Assembly (NCBI GenBank): GCA_003508835.1
Contig: PUFA01000070.1
Location: 2,852,001 to 2,916,000, forward strand
Direction: 5' to 3'
Source: Eonycteris spelaea
Lineage: Eukaryota; Chordata; Mammalia; Chiroptera; Pteropodidae
Length of the DNA: 64,000 bases
A program made the position numbers and the translations under genes. Below the pieces are notes generated by a model, which saw only the letters and a program-made list of their open reading frames with translations, had not been told where the DNA came from and did not search any database. Below are positions 1-12,110 of this stretch, one piece after another (positions within the stretch are counted from its first letter, which is position 1; every line of letters starts with the position of its first letter).

Positions 1-460
1 TCCCCCTCTCCCCGCTCCTCCTCTCTAACACAAAGGCTTTGGCTTGGGAACACAGCTTTGCAGGTCAAGATCTAACAAGGGGAAATCCCTCATGTGCTGA
101 AACCTTGCAACCTCAGAAATGAGCCCGTTACAAAAGCTGAAGTACCGCTGGGGTGAGCCAAGAAGCCACTCATGATTCCAGCCAACTGTCTTCAGTCCAG
201 ACCATTCAAAGGGAAGGACTCTGCCAATCTCCTGCCTCGGGCTGTCCAAATCCAGGAGGTGCAGCACCTGCTCAGGAAAGCCCAGCTTGTAGGGAAATGA
301 GTGCTGAGGAGGCCACACTTTCTCTTTTGCTTTGGCCACACTGTCCTTTTCTGAACTTCAGTTATTCTTTCCCTGAATTTTGACTGTCCGACTATTTGCA
401 GATTGTTTTCATACATTTAGTTCCTCCCACTTGTTAAATTTTAAAACTCATGACAAGTGG
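1..460. other. Non-coding, no recognised element
   Basis: Pyrimidine-rich at the left edge, then mixed sequence. Short frames on both strands overlap each other and show no domain or codon bias, so they are not called. Nothing repeat-like is recognised. Confidence 0.6.
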
Positions 461-461
461 G

Positions 462-560
462 AGGGAGGTAGGAAGGGGTCAGGAATGGGATAGGGTAGAG
501 GTGGGGGGGAGGGGTAGAGATAAAGGTAGGCTGGAGTGGGAAGGGAGAAGGTGGAGATAA
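462..560 (+). repeat. G-rich purine tract with G-quadruplex motif
   Basis: The plus strand is almost pure purine with many GGG runs. Within it, 487-514 has four G-runs (487-489, 493-495, 503-509, 511-514) separated by loops of 3, 7 and 1 bases, which fits the usual G-quadruplex rule. No promoter or transcript is visible beside it. Confidence 0.6.
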
Positions 561-611
561 AGGAAGGCAGAAATAAATGAAAAGAACGGCAGGCAAATAA
601 GCAAACAAAAC

Positions 612-850
612 AAACTATTTATTGAGTGCCTACGACTTGCTAGGTGGTGTTGTGTTAGGCACCAGGCACACAGCAGTGAACGATGCTGCCAGGTCTCTGC
701 CTCACGGAATTTATAGTCCAAGGAGGGAAGATATTAAACAAATAATAACAAATACTTTAACAGTTACAATTGTGATATAATTGCAATGAAGAAATACAAG
801 GGACCTTGACCTAATCCAGGAGGTGGAGAGGGTGGTGTTCAACGAAAGCT
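612..850 (-). mobile_element. L2 (LINE2) 3'-end fragment
   Basis: Read on the plus strand it runs 'tttattgagtgcctacgact', a degenerate 'gtgttaggcaccaggca', then 'acagcagtgaacga' and 'ttatagtccaaggagg'. This is the reverse complement of the L2 tail (last-exon-like block before the short terminal repeat). Diverged, as expected of an element shared by all therian mammals. A MIR origin is excluded by the 'cagcagtgaac' block, which MIR lacks. Confidence 0.7.
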
Positions 851-1030
851 GGGTATTTTTATACCATTTTCCAAATAAAAATGTAGAAGTAAATTATATT
901 GCAATATAGTGTTTGTTTTTTCCAAGTGAAACCCTAGCTCAGATCGTGCTCCGCCCCACCCTGCACCCCCACACAGGAAGCTCCCTCCCTCCTCTCAGGA
1001 TCAGCCTGGGTGTTCTGTGGTTCTTACTCC

Positions 1031-1128
1031 ATTCTTTTTTTTATTATTATTAAAATATAGTTAACGTGCACTATTATATTAGTTTCAGGTGTATGACATA
1101 GTTACTCAACATTTATATACCTAACCAA
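1031..1128 (-). mobile_element. L1 3'-terminus fragment
   Basis: A T-rich start ('ttttttttattattatta') is followed by 'attatattagtttcaggtgt' and 'caacatttatatacc', the complement of the L1 3' end typical of laurasiatherian mammals. Only about 100 bp of the tail is present. No clear target-site duplication is visible. Confidence 0.75.
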
Positions 1129-1188
1129 GACCACGATTCTGAGCTCTGCGGCCATGCTCCTTCACCCACCTCCCGGGCTCGCTCCGGG

Positions 1189-1202
1189 GCGCCACCTGGA
1201 GT
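1189..1202 (-). promoter_or_regulatory. CTCF-like motif
   Basis: The plus-strand word GCGCCACCTGGAGT matches 12 of 14 positions of the reverse-complement CTCF core (SYGCCMYCTRSTGG). It lies in a small CpG-rich patch (1148-1192) directly beside the L1 tail. Occupancy cannot be judged from sequence. Confidence 0.35.
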
Positions 1203-1930
1203 CTGACAGCCACGTTCTCACAGCCACGGAGTACTATGACATGTAAAATCCCAGGATAGTCGCTATTTTTTGAAAATTGAATGAATGAATAATCAATTGA
1301 AAAAAATAAAAAAAGAATGAATAAGCAAAGCATCAGGCAAATACACAAACAAGACAAAAACTTTCATTCACTGTCCGTGGCATCCAGACCGAATTTAAAG
1401 GATTTCCAAGTTTTCTAGGAAGAAAGGCTTTCTCCAGACGCTTTCCAAGATTTGTTTTGCAAAGCTGCCAGGGACAATTATAGACAATGAATTGGAAGTA
1501 ACAAGTCTCATGGTGACATCCAAAGTGTTTTAAATCCAAACCTCAGAGCGCTAAGGTTCTAAAAAGATGCCTACAGTTAAATCAAATTTGCCTCCTTCTT
1601 AATAATAACTACCTGATAATTTATTGAACAGTCCATATTATAGAAATATCTATGGCATTAAAAAAGACTTGTGGGGTGGGCTAATATTACAGCCGTTAAG
1701 GAAATGAAAAACACGCAGGAGGTTTGTCATTTTTAAGTCACCTTAAGGCACGATATCTAGCTCTGTTACTATTGCATTCCAACGGGCCTGATAAGAGCAA
1801 CCAAACACATTTCAAAAAGGTTATCCCAGATATAAAGAGAAAAATGGAACTTATCTTTCCCCCTTACAATAGACGTATCTTTTCCCTCCTGAAAACTTGT
1901 CCTAAAGGGGAAAAAATTCAGATAAGGAAA
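1203..1930. other. Non-coding, no recognised element
   Basis: AT-rich sequence with an 'aatgaatgaat' stretch near 1280 and 'aaaaaataaaaaaag' near 1300. No repeat family or coding signal is recognised. Confidence 0.5.
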
Positions 1931-1934
1931 ACTT

Positions 1935-2180
1935 ACATTCATTCTTCCATTCACTCATTTCATTTAAACATTTATTAAGCAACTACAGCGGTAATGTAGA
2001 GCTGAAGGAAGGTTCTGCCCAGAGTGCTTATGGTCTTAGAGTGGGTTGACAGCAGCTGCCAAGAAAGTAGATATGACAAGGTGGGCTATTTCTAAATGCT
2101 ATCTAGAAATAAGGAGACGCACGGGGTGTTGAGAGCAGTGCTAAGGGGCTCCTGACCAGTTTGGAGAGGACAGATTAGAG
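1935..2180 (-). mobile_element. L2 3'-end fragment
   Basis: Begins with 'cattcattcttccattcact' and 'aacatttattaagcaacta', followed by 'gtgcttatggtcttagagtg', the diverged complement of the L2 tail. Later sequence ('acaaggtgggctatttcta') is consistent with the next L2 block but weak. Confidence 0.6.
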
Positions 2181-2494
2181 TGCTATGTCTTTAAGTATCA
2201 AATTATTGGAAGGCCATGTTAAACACAAAGATATTTACAAACGGAAAGGCAAAGGTATCATTTTCACTGGAACTTTTCTATCTGAGGTTTAGTGTCAAAG
2301 AGGAAAACATAATAACAATGATTATTACTAGAATATAATTTCTGAGAGTATAAAGACCATTTTGATCTGCATTTTGATCTGTCCACTCCTTTAACTCTAT
2401 CACTTCCCAAAATGTCTGGCACATCATACCAGTCACTAAAAATTTGTTGAAAGCTAGATGAATGTTTAACAAAAACCCTGTTACATATAGTTAA

Positions 2495-2553
2495 ACACAC
2501 ACACACACACGCACACACACACACGCGCGCGCCGCGCGCACACACACACACAC
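2495..2553. repeat. (CA)n with internal (CG)n core
   Basis: Alternating purine-pyrimidine tract of 59 bp. CA repeats flank a 16-bp core at 2524-2539 made only of C and G (CGCGCGCGCCGCGCGC), with a single phase break. It is nearly symmetrical on the two strands and should favour left-handed Z-DNA. The dense CpG is unusual in otherwise CpG-poor DNA. Confidence 0.95.
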
Positions 2554-2639
2554 TAAATAGATATTTCCATCATTCACAATTTAGTTCGAGTTGGTTTATT
2601 GACGTGCTTTCTTATGTCATTGGCTTTTAATAATTTTAA

Positions 2640-3165
2640 TGCTTCTGCCTTTCTTCCCCTACCCTACTCCAACCAATTTCGATGCTTCTACCTATATTTT
2701 ATTTGCTTACTTCAATTCAATTCCTTCCTGTGTCTCCAAATTTCCTTCCTCCTACTCTTCATGCATTGCTTCGGCCATTCAGGTAGGTTTACAGTTCTAC
2801 CAACATCTTGTGCATTCCCACTTGCAAACTCTAACTATTTTGGTTTCTCTTATCTTGATTCACTCCCCACCCCTCCCCCAGATCAATAGAAATTCTCACC
2901 ATTCTTCAAGAACCGTTTTGAACGCATCATACTCTCCCTGACTAATTCATTCTCTCTTTCTCCTCCTCTCCCTTACTATTTTAAATTCATATATACTCAA
3001 CAGCCCGTGCCACATTAAGGAATCTTAATTATATAAAACCCTTACATCTTTTACTTTTATGGGTGCTAGTCTTATCTTCTCCACTAGACTATAAATTTTT
3101 AAAGGTTACTGTTCGTGTCTTATTCTCCATATATATAATATAGCTGTCTGGCACAGAGATTCTGA
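2640..3165 (+). mobile_element. L2-like LINE fragment
   Basis: Pyrimidine-rich sequence with the order seen in L2 on the sense strand: 'attcttcaagaaccgttttg', 'tactctccctgac', then 'ccactagactataaattttt' and 'tagctgtctggcacagag'. The last two are the recognisable L2 3' end. The 5' half is too diverged to be sure it is one element. Confidence 0.55.
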
Positions 3166-3189
3166 AAAAGACAGTGGTAGAAGATAAGA

Positions 3190-3275
3190 GTGTGGGGGAA
3201 ACTGGGGCCAAATCATGGAAAGCCTTGAATGCCAAGTTAGAAGATTGGCTCTAGCCTTTAGGCAGAGTCAGTCAG
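3190..3275 (-). mobile_element. L2 internal fragment
   Basis: The run 'ggccaaatcatggaaagcct', 'tgaatgccaagttagaagat' and 'tggctctagcct' corresponds to the complement of the block upstream of the L2 3' end (compare the similar block at 45650-45690). Short and diverged. Confidence 0.45.
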
Positions 3276-3299
3276 AGGAAAGGCAAATTTTTCTAAGAA

Positions 3300-4725
3300 G
3301 CATCCTCTTTTCCATAGATACTTCACCTTTACTAGCCATTACAAAGAATGATCATGGAGAAGAAAAAAATTAGGAAATACCTTCTATGATTCTTAGCATC
3401 TTGATTTCCATGTTCCACAGAGTTTTCTAAAAATGATTATGTATGTTAGGTGAGTGGCTAAATAAATACCCTGCATTTAATTCCTCCTGTCACTGTTATT
3501 GGTAAAGATTGAGTCTGGCGGTCTTCATGAGATTTCAAAGGAGCTGTGTTCCGTCAGGGTTTGGATAGGGCTGAAATAGCTGATGATACTATTTTTGACT
3601 GGATTGGGCAGAGCAGTTATCCAGAGGCATGTTGAAGAAATGATAAAAGAATTTAAAAAATAAAGTATTAAGTTGTAGAATCTTTGTTTAATAAATTCTT
3701 CTCCTGAGAGGCAAAAATTTCATTAAGAAGTTAATTTAAAAGAATTTTTAAAAACTTTAAACGTAAATGTTTTTTTATAAAACTTCTCTTCTGTATGGAG
3801 CAATGCAATAAACCAAGAGTTGCATGCATCTTTGGACTCAGAGAATATACATGAGCAGAAGCTAAAGGAATCTGTTTAGCAATGATCTGGTTTTTGCATT
3901 CAGACACTTAGGCTGAAAGAGTGATGCTTTATTTTTCCTCTGAAATGTGGGATTTCTTTGCCTGGACTAGCTTTAATAACAATGTCAGGAAGTAGTCTGT
4001 CCACATTATTCATGGATTCTATAATTACAAATTTTCCTCCTCACTACAATTTATTCGTAACCCTACAATCAATACTCTTAGCGCGTTCGTAGCCATTCAC
4101 TGATATGAACAGAATGGTAAAAATTCGAGACGCACACATTCCCAGCTGAGCTGATGCTCTGACTTTTTGTTTCGACTGCCAAACCATGCAAAAAAAATCG
4201 TCCTTTTTGTGATCTATTTCTTGCCATATTGTTGCAGCTTTGTGCTTTCTGTTGGCAAGTTTGCTTTTTGAAATGCCCTCCAGGTGTAGCACTGTCCCGT
4301 GTTTCTCAGTGTAAGAAGGCTGTGACGTTTTTATGGAAAAAATATGTGTGTTAGCAAAGCTGTGTTCAGTTATAAGTTATCGTAGTTTTGGCCGTGAGTT
4401 CAATGGAAATGAATCAATAGCATAATATAAATAAGGTATCTTTAAAGAGAAATACATATAAAACAAGATTATATATTGATTGGTTAACAAAAAATGTTGT
4501 GATTAGAGGCTCTCACGACCTTTACCCTCTGTTTCCCCTATGAGTGGTAATTCAGTATTTGCTAATTCAGTGTTTGTGATGACTTTATAGCACATAATTA
4601 CTGCAAATGACAAGAATTAATTTCCTATGGATTAAAATGCTTTACAATTTTTGATTCCCCATAATCATGACTAAACATTTGACAAACTATTAGTCCACAC
4701 CAAGTGTAATGCAGCGTCCGAGCCT
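3300..4725. other. Non-coding, no recognised element
   Basis: AT-rich. No open frame of convincing length, splice-bounded exon or known repeat was recognised. A short CpG-bearing stretch lies at 4080-4135. An 82-codon antisense frame at 4044-4292 has no recognisable domain. Confidence 0.5.
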
Positions 4726-4727
4726 CA

Positions 4728-4905
4728 GCTGTGTTGTCAGATGTATTTGGGTTGGAACTCAGGTTGTTTACCCATCAACTGGGTGACTTTAGACAAATCA
4801 CGTTACCTTTTCATGGCTACATTTCAAGGTTGTTAGGAGAATTAAATGAGATGATGAGCAGAGAGCCTAGCACAGTTAGCATAAGGTAACCCCTTGAGAT
4901 AATGT
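4728..4905 (+). mobile_element. MIR SINE
   Basis: Shows the MIR order: 'gggttggaactcagg' near 4750, the core 'gggtgactttagacaaatca' at 4781-4800, 'ttcaaggttgttaggagaat' and 'taaatgagatgatgagcaga', ending with 'cctagcacagttagcata'. Internal tRNA-derived promoter part is eroded. Confidence 0.75.
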
Positions 4906-5149
4906 CACTATCAATTGTTCCACTTTATTTCTCAAATAGTACAATCTCCATTTTAATGGCTCATGAAATTATAAAAATGAAAATGATCATCAACTTTCTC
5001 CTGACAATATTCTTCACTCTGCAGAAGGGCTCCCAGTGTCCTACTCACATAGAATGCTTGTTATGAGTCAAACTGGAAGCTGGAATCCCAACTTACAAAT
5101 TATGGACTTATAGTTTTAACATATTCTCAGGCAATACCTGTCAAAAAGG

Positions 5150-5265
5150 TGGCCCTATACTTACCACATTACAGGCATTGTTCTAAGCTCCACATACATT
5201 CAGCGCATTTAAGTATAGACAGCAATAAAATGGCCCTACTGTCAATACCCAATCGCAATGACAGA
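5150..5265 (-). mobile_element. MIR-like fragment
   Basis: Contains 'acaggcattgttctaagctc' followed by 'cacatacattcagcgcattt', which reads as the complement of the MIR 3' half. No conserved core block follows, so the assignment is moderate. Confidence 0.5.
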
Positions 5266-5269
5266 GTCC

Positions 5270-6827
5270 CAAAAATTGTTCAATCTGCCCTTCAGTTCAA
5301 ATTTAAATATTATAGCTTAATCCATACAGAGTTCACAGAACTGGAGACTTAGAAGTGACTCCTCCAAACTGTTCATCCTGCCCCCGTACTCTCTCCTCAA
5401 GTGTGGAGTGTTAGTCTTGAGCTGCAAGAAAACACTACCTGGCCATGCCTTTGAATATTAGAAAGCGCTCATCTTTGAGACTGTGTCTCAGGTGGGCAGC
5501 CATGCCCAGACAAGTCTAATTTCACTGCTAGGTGGAGAGGTAAAAATAGACTTCAGATTCTGCTGATGAAGGGGAGGGAGAGAGGGCAGAAATCCTCACA
5601 GTGTTTTAGCCTCAAAGGGAAGCATCTAAAAATTAATCATACCTTTTTCACTGAGAAATTAGCTCCCAGTTAGCATTTCTCCTTTACCTCCTTATTCTAA
5701 AAGAATGCATGACTCCTTCCCAGCTTTGAGTTATATTTCCAAAGTGTCTCTACCCTCATCTTACCTCTATTGTTAATAGTTGACAGGAAAGGGGAGGAAA
5801 CCCCATTTCATCTTCCTTGCTTTTCAGAATGTTGCCTTATCTTCACCATTAAAAATCTTGCTTTGTTCTCCCTTACCTGGTACAATGAAGTCGTGTCTCT
5901 TATTTGAAGGGAAAAAGAGATTAAATAGACCCTGCAAATAAGAAGAAATAGCCCTACAGTCCCAGAATCTCTGCTGATTGAACACTGCTGAGGTTATTAA
6001 TCACAAGGGCTTATTTCCCAAAGAACATCAGAGCACATCTGGAAATTAAATAAAAATAATAGGAGGGTTCAAGTCAACTGACATTTTCCAGAGAATTCCT
6101 CAAGACAATTAATAAGATGCTGCCCACAGAGGCACATAGAAACTTTGATTCTGTTCTGCCTAAACAAGACTTAAAAAAATAAGTATCAAAATTCACCTCA
6201 AATAGTTTGGTTTTTATTAACTGCCCTCTCTTGAGGGGCTCAGTGTAGAACTGAAATCTGCTCTCTTTGTACTTGTTTCTTTTGATTTGTTTTTGTCCAA
6301 ACTGAATGGAAGAGTGGCTATTTCTAAGTGGTCTTTTTGACACTATATAATTCTGACAGCCAAGTTACTCTGAGCCCTAAGGCTATTTGCTTTTGGAGGG
6401 AGAGATGTGGAGACCACACCTCTCCAGAGAAATACTTTGATTAGGTGACTCTCACCGAAGAGCCAAGGTCAAAATGAAGTCTGGATTAGTCTCTCCTGTG
6501 ACAGAGGGAGGCATTCATCTGGAGAAGGTCTTTGTTAGCGAGATGGTTGTTAGACAGAGCAAAGGAGGTGACTTCAACCTTTTCCTTTTCTGTGAAAAGC
6601 AATGATTACTCCTTGTGGTTTGGTACAGTCAGCTTGTCAAGAATCATGGAGTTGGGCCAAATAGAGGTAAGAGTCGAGAAGGAGCCAGGTCTGGTCTTTA
6701 TAGCCCTCGCTCCTTCCCTTCTTCTTCGCTTGCTCTGTCCCCATTGGAGTGCCCCTTTAAGTACCCAGAAACCTCTAGCAGGTCACAAAATGCTCTAGGG
6801 TCCCCAAATCTCTTTGAGTCATCTAAC
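5270..6827. other. Non-coding, no recognised element
   Basis: Mixed AT-rich sequence. Several 60-90 codon frames exist on both strands but overlap one another without domains. No repeat recognised. Confidence 0.5.
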
Positions 6828-6832
6828 TTGGG

Positions 6833-7236
6833 TGTTATGAGTTGAATTGAGTTCCTCAAAATTCATATGATGAAGTCTTAACACCAGTATCTCAAAATGT
6901 GACTTATTTAGGAGATGAAGAGTTTATAGAGGTAATCAAGTTAAAATAAGGTCATTAGGGTGGTCCTAACTGGATGTGACTGGTGTCCTTATAAAAAGGG
7001 GATATTTAGAGACAGGCATGAATACAGGAGAATATCATGTAAACACAAAGATGGTCATCAAAAGCCAAAGACAGAAGACTGAGCTAGATCTTTCCCTCAC
7101 AGCCATCAGATCAAGCCTGCTGGCTCCTTGATCTCAGACTTTCCAGCTTCCAGAACTGTGAGACAATAAATTTCTGTTATTTAAGTCACTCAATTTGTGG
7201 TACTTTGTTACAGCAGAGCCCTAGCAAACTGATATA
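6833..7236 (+). mobile_element. Solo LTR, MLT1-type (ERVL-MaLR)
   Basis: Complete LTR of about 404 bp. It opens with 'tgttatgagttgaattgagt', carries 'aaggtcattagggtggtcct' and 'ggtgtccttataaaaagggg', and closes with 'ccagaactgtgagacaataa' (AATAAA polyadenylation signal at 7165-7170), 'tttgtggtactttgttacag' and 'cctagcaaactgatata'. Flanks TTGGG (6828-6832) and CTGGG (7237-7241) look like a 5-bp target-site duplication with one change. No internal retroviral region is present, so it is a solo LTR left by recombination. The exact MLT1 subfamily is not assigned. Confidence 0.85.
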
Positions 7237-7479
7237 CTGGGCTACACAGTTCCACTTATTGTATATTTCATTCCCCAAATGAGAACTGCCAACCTGAGGG
7301 AGCTTCAGGAATTCTTGTTAGGGTCTCTAAGACTTATATACTCATTTTGTTCTTAATTTCTTAAAGCCAAGTAAGTGTGCTGTGTGAATAAGAGGTATAG
7401 GTTGCCCAATGATTGTCCATGGCATTCCTTTCTAGATTTAACTAATGGCTTTCTCTCTCTCCTCACTCTTCTAGCTGTA

Positions 7480-7830
7480 CCAGTCTACTCAGTTCCTAGA
7501 GGGAAACCTGTTCCCTCGCCTCAGGACCTTTGCCCATGCTCTTCTCTTTTCCTTAAAATACCCACATATGCCAAGTTCTGGCCGACTGCCACTAACACTT
7601 TAGTCCTGGATGATCTTTGGGAAACCCTTCCCTGAACTCTGCCAGAATCAAGTTAGATGCCCTTCCGCTGTGACCCCACAGCACTATGTACTCCCTCCTA
7701 TCAGCAAACAGATTCTTTGGTGATCACCTCTTGTCTTGGCTTTTCACGTGCTAGACTGGGGAGGGCTATTTCAGGTTCAATCTCATATTCATAGCACCAG
7801 GCTCAGCAGGTATCACATTAATTTTCACAC
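7480..7830 (+). mobile_element. L2 3'-end fragment
   Basis: Sense-strand L2: 'cctcaggacctttgcccatg' and 'ctcttctcttttcctt' near 7520-7555, then 'gatgatctttgggaaaccct', 'tccctgaactctgcc', 'ccccacagcactatgtactc', and a degenerate tail 'catagcaccaggctcagcag'. The final terminal repeats are absent. Confidence 0.7.
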
Positions 7831-7839
7831 ATTACAGTA

Positions 7840-10800
7840 ATGAATCAAAATGTTTTGTTTTGTGAATTTTCTTAATCGATAGATATGAAACTACATATTG
7901 GAAGACCTCACATTTTTTTACATTGAAAAGTGGTTCTCATCCTCAAAGTTTGGAAATCATTGCTCTAATCCAGAGGTCCCACAGAAGCGGCCCAAGGGCC
8001 TAATCCAGCCAGCAGATGGGATGGTTTGGCCAGCCCAGTGCTCCAGATGTCTCTGGATGTGGACATTTTTCCCGGGGGTGTGTGCTCTGCAGGCACCAGA
8101 GGCTCCCTATTCCCACTCTCTGGCATTCACCTCTTTCCTCATTAGCGTTTCCTGTCTGGACCCTGAGGCATTGGTTCCTTGAAAACATTCCCCCCAGATT
8201 CTTCATCAAAATTGACTTTCCTGACATTCTGCTCTTCAAACATGTTAATCTAATTCAAAACAAAGATTTAATAGGTTGTCTCCTTCGGAGAAAACCTGTA
8301 TTGTGTCCAGAACCTGTGAGGGGGGCGGTTGTCTGGGGCATGTATGTGCAGGCCATTTTTTTTTTTCCCCTGTAATCCTGCAGAACAAAACACTCAAAGG
8401 AAGGTAATCGGTTACTCCCCTAGAGTTTCACTTGTCTTATAGAAAGTATATAAGGCCTGAAAACAAATTAATTTTGATCAACATTCATTTTTTTTTCCTA
8501 GGCCCTGCCAGAGACACTAACAAGCAAAGGAACAGCCAGATCAGGGGAGCGTGTGGAGATGTTTGGAGTAGAAACAATCGTATAACCCTCAATCAGAACT
8601 TTATATCTCTAGGCAACAGAATATTTGTCACTGAAAGTGAAGTATAAAATGTTGTTTTATGAATCCTCTTATCTCTTCAAACAACTTTAGAAAGGGGAAA
8701 AAGTAGTTTCATCTTAGAACACATCCAGATTGTTCTGGGTTCGTGCTATGGTAGGGTTTCACTCAAGTAGAAATGTTTAGTGTATTTATTTTGTAGACCC
8801 TCACTCCCAAACCAAAATGTGTCATGTAGCTAAGGCTGACAATCAGGACCTGATAATAAAGTGCCCTTCCAAGTGGAGGAAAAGTCTCTGAAAAAGAATC
8901 TGTCTACTTTCGGCCCAATTCTCTCTTGAGTTCCACCACCCCCACTCAACCTCCTTCCATATAAACTTCCCAGAGAGGGCACTTTCGGTGTCTTGGAAAG
9001 CCCTGGCTTGCATGCTAAATGCAGCTTCTTCTTCTGGTTCCTTTTATAATCCTGTTTTCAAGGCTGACACATTTTTGCTCATAGTTACTCTTTCTTTCCT
9101 CCCCTTTCACCAGTGTTTAGTCCAACATGACAATTGTCTTACACGTCCATGACTTCAGACCTTAAACATTTTAACCAGCAGTGGAGAATTCTACAGCGCT
9201 CTTTCTGAAAAACTCAGACTATAATCTGCTCCCTTCCCCCAACCAGCTCACTGGAGCAGTGATTTCCTCAAAGAATTCCGACAAATTAGGCACGACTCCC
9301 CTTCCTGAAACGATGTTAGCTGTCTTTAATCAAGCTTGCTTTTCCAACTGTTCTCGATTTGATACCTTAAAGTAGTTACAGAGTCCTTCCCCCTAACTGA
9401 AACTAAGCTGACTAGCTTATCTTCTTATTCCCAGCATACCCACAAATGCTGATAATATTTTATTGAGAGGGTGTGGGTAATGAAGAGGGAAAAGATTCAT
9501 TAAATCCTTTAACTTGAATAAGTTACTCTTTTCATAGAGACTTTTTTTTTAGCCCAAAGATAAATGTTTAAAATCAGAACCCCAGAAAGAGGCATCTCGA
9601 AATCAGTCTTAGTGCTTTAAAAATGTTAATACTTCCTCTATATATTTGAATACTTGTTTAAAATAAGACCACCTTAATTATTTGATGCCAAAGACATGAA
9701 TTTCCTATACTAATCACAAATGGAATTTACTTGGTGTTTGCAGTGCTAAATCTCAACTTTTGAAGTCAAGAGGTTAAGTTATAAATACCAGCTATTAGAT
9801 AGCTGTAAAATATTTGCCTAAAGGCTCTGATAGTTTAAAGCTTTCCAGTATGTGTATATACAGATATGTATATTCTTGTAGCTATGTATAGTTTAAGATA
9901 CATATGTATCTCCACAACACCTCATGTGTGGTCATGATATCCATCACACAAACTTCTGCATTTTCCAAACCCTGGGATACAATTTCAAACCCTATATAAA
10001 CTGACTTTATACTGCACATATGCACCACGCTAGCCCTACCACGTGGATGGCGTCATTATTTCCACACAGTCTGATTCACAGTCCAAACCCAGGAAGGGTC
10101 TCCAGGAAAAGAGGTTTTAGGACCAGGTTTCCAGCTTGAAATTCTCCATGGGAATTTCCAGAATAACTCTGATACTTCAAGGGGAAAAAAAAGTGAAGAA
10201 GGGCTGAAAACCAGAACCAAAACCAAATAAAAGGAGAAACATTAAAAAGTTATGTGATGAAGTGGGATGCTGTAAAGTTTTTATTATGACTTGTTTGGAA
10301 AGATCTTGCTTAACAAATGCAGTCATCCTCTATTCAAATGCAAAGCAATAAAAAATCTTTATAGTCCACTATCATATGCCATAATGTGTCTGAAATGGTT
10401 AAGCCTAATCAGATTTTGGAAGAAAACGTTTCGTTTGCTCTTCTAGGAAATTTTGCCCTTTAAAGCTGGGGGCGGGGGGAGTGGAAATGAAGGAAGAAAG
10501 AACCTTCTACAGAGCTATGGGAATGAGGAATTGTCTGGAAATTATATGAGTAATGGATACAGAAAGGGAAGCTATTCTTCACCTGAGAAAGAAAGAACTA
10601 GAGAGGGAAATAAGAACTGTCTTCACATGTTTTAAGGGCAATTTTGTAAAAGAGTTATTAATTTTAGATTTAGGATGTGAAGTTATAAAGTACAAAACTA
10701 GATCCAATTTGTAAATGTTGGGATGAAAGAAAGGAGGTAAATTTGACTCAGTAAAGAAACTTCTGCCATGATAGCTCCTTAAAAAAGGAATAATTTGCCT

Positions 10801-12100
10801 TGGGAATTAGTTCTCTGTGTCTAGAAGATCTAGCAGAGGGTCAGTCAAGGTCATATGGGGGTGTTGTACATGCAGGGGACTCCTGCTGCACATCGACTCT
10901 GGATGAGGTGACTTGCATGGTACCTCCCATATCTAGTGTCCTCGAGTCTAAGATTTGCTTATAATTCCATATTGGCAATTGGAGACATTCCATATCCTCT
11001 GTAAATCTGAGCATGTAGCTGAATAGTATTTTCACTAGAAAAAAAATTTAAATTATAAATTCATTCTCATTGTTTAGTGCTCCCTATGAAAAAGGAGGTT
11101 TCTTTTCTACAGTAGGAAATGTCAGAAGTAAAATCTTTTTTTGATCTCAAGTTTGTAATACAGTTTTTCTATCATTTATTCATAATCTTTTTGTCAAATG
11201 TTTTCAAGTTGGGAATCACAATATGTTGAGAGGCTGTGGGGAAATTCCAAAAGGTGTAAAGAAATCAGAGCTATAAAATTCTGAACAGAAATTTCATGTA
11301 AAGTATATTAGTAGATTCCTTCCACATTATCACCTCTGATTCCTTTTTTCCAAATCGCACATCTGCCAAAGGCCCCCTTTCCTTTTGACCCCCTCCTTTA
11401 CTTTTACCTCCTGTGTTCGCCTTGGTTCTGTTCTTGCCTCCCATAGCACCTTTTCCTTCTGAAGTAAAACAAAGGAAAGCTATTCCTATACCTCTCTCCT
11501 TAATAGGAGAGACCAAACGGGCTCTCTGAAGGGATAAGGGATTAAAAGTTGGAGAACTGCTGAGCTAGTCTCATTATCTTACTCCTTGTTTATCCTCCAA
11601 CTTGCTAAAATTTGCCCAGGAACAGACTTCCCGCTCTCATTTAAAAAGATTCTCTCTTTCTTCTACTTTCTCGCCAAACTTAATTCATGATACAAGAGAC
11701 TCTGAGATGGAAGAGGGCAAGGTAATAAGCCCAGGATGAATTTTATCCTTATTAAGTACCTTTCATTCCTCAGAATCCTCAAAGGCCTGACAATCTATAT
11801 TTCATGCCCTTCTACCTCACCACAGAAAGTTGGATTCTATGCTGTGAAGGGAATGCACAGCACAAGCAGAGGTAAACTCTATTCAAGTCTGATCATCACT
11901 TCCATATGCATTAGTATTTCTATGACACTTTATATTGGTCAATGTTATATTACTCAGTCTAGACAGGAGGGAAAGGGGGTCTTCCTGTAAATGGTATTTC
12001 CACACATTTTCCTCTCTTTATTTACCTTCCTTCTTGGGTTCCCTTTTGGGGTACTAAATTTTCCCTCTCACACAGAATTCTTCTTATTTAATTCCTTAAG
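7840..12100. other. Non-coding, mostly unassigned
   Basis: Over 4 kb without a supported element. A stretch at 7968-8045 ('gaggtcccacagaagcggcc') faintly resembles an old hAT-type element but is too short to call. TA/TG-rich sequence lies at 9845-9910. Scattered frames up to 119 codons (8016-8375) have no recognisable domain. Confidence 0.45.
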
Positions 12101-12110
12101 AATTCATTAC

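Noticed and set aside
7968..8045. Possible hAT fragment with 'gcccaagggcctaatccagc'
   Set aside because: Too short and diverged to distinguish from chance.
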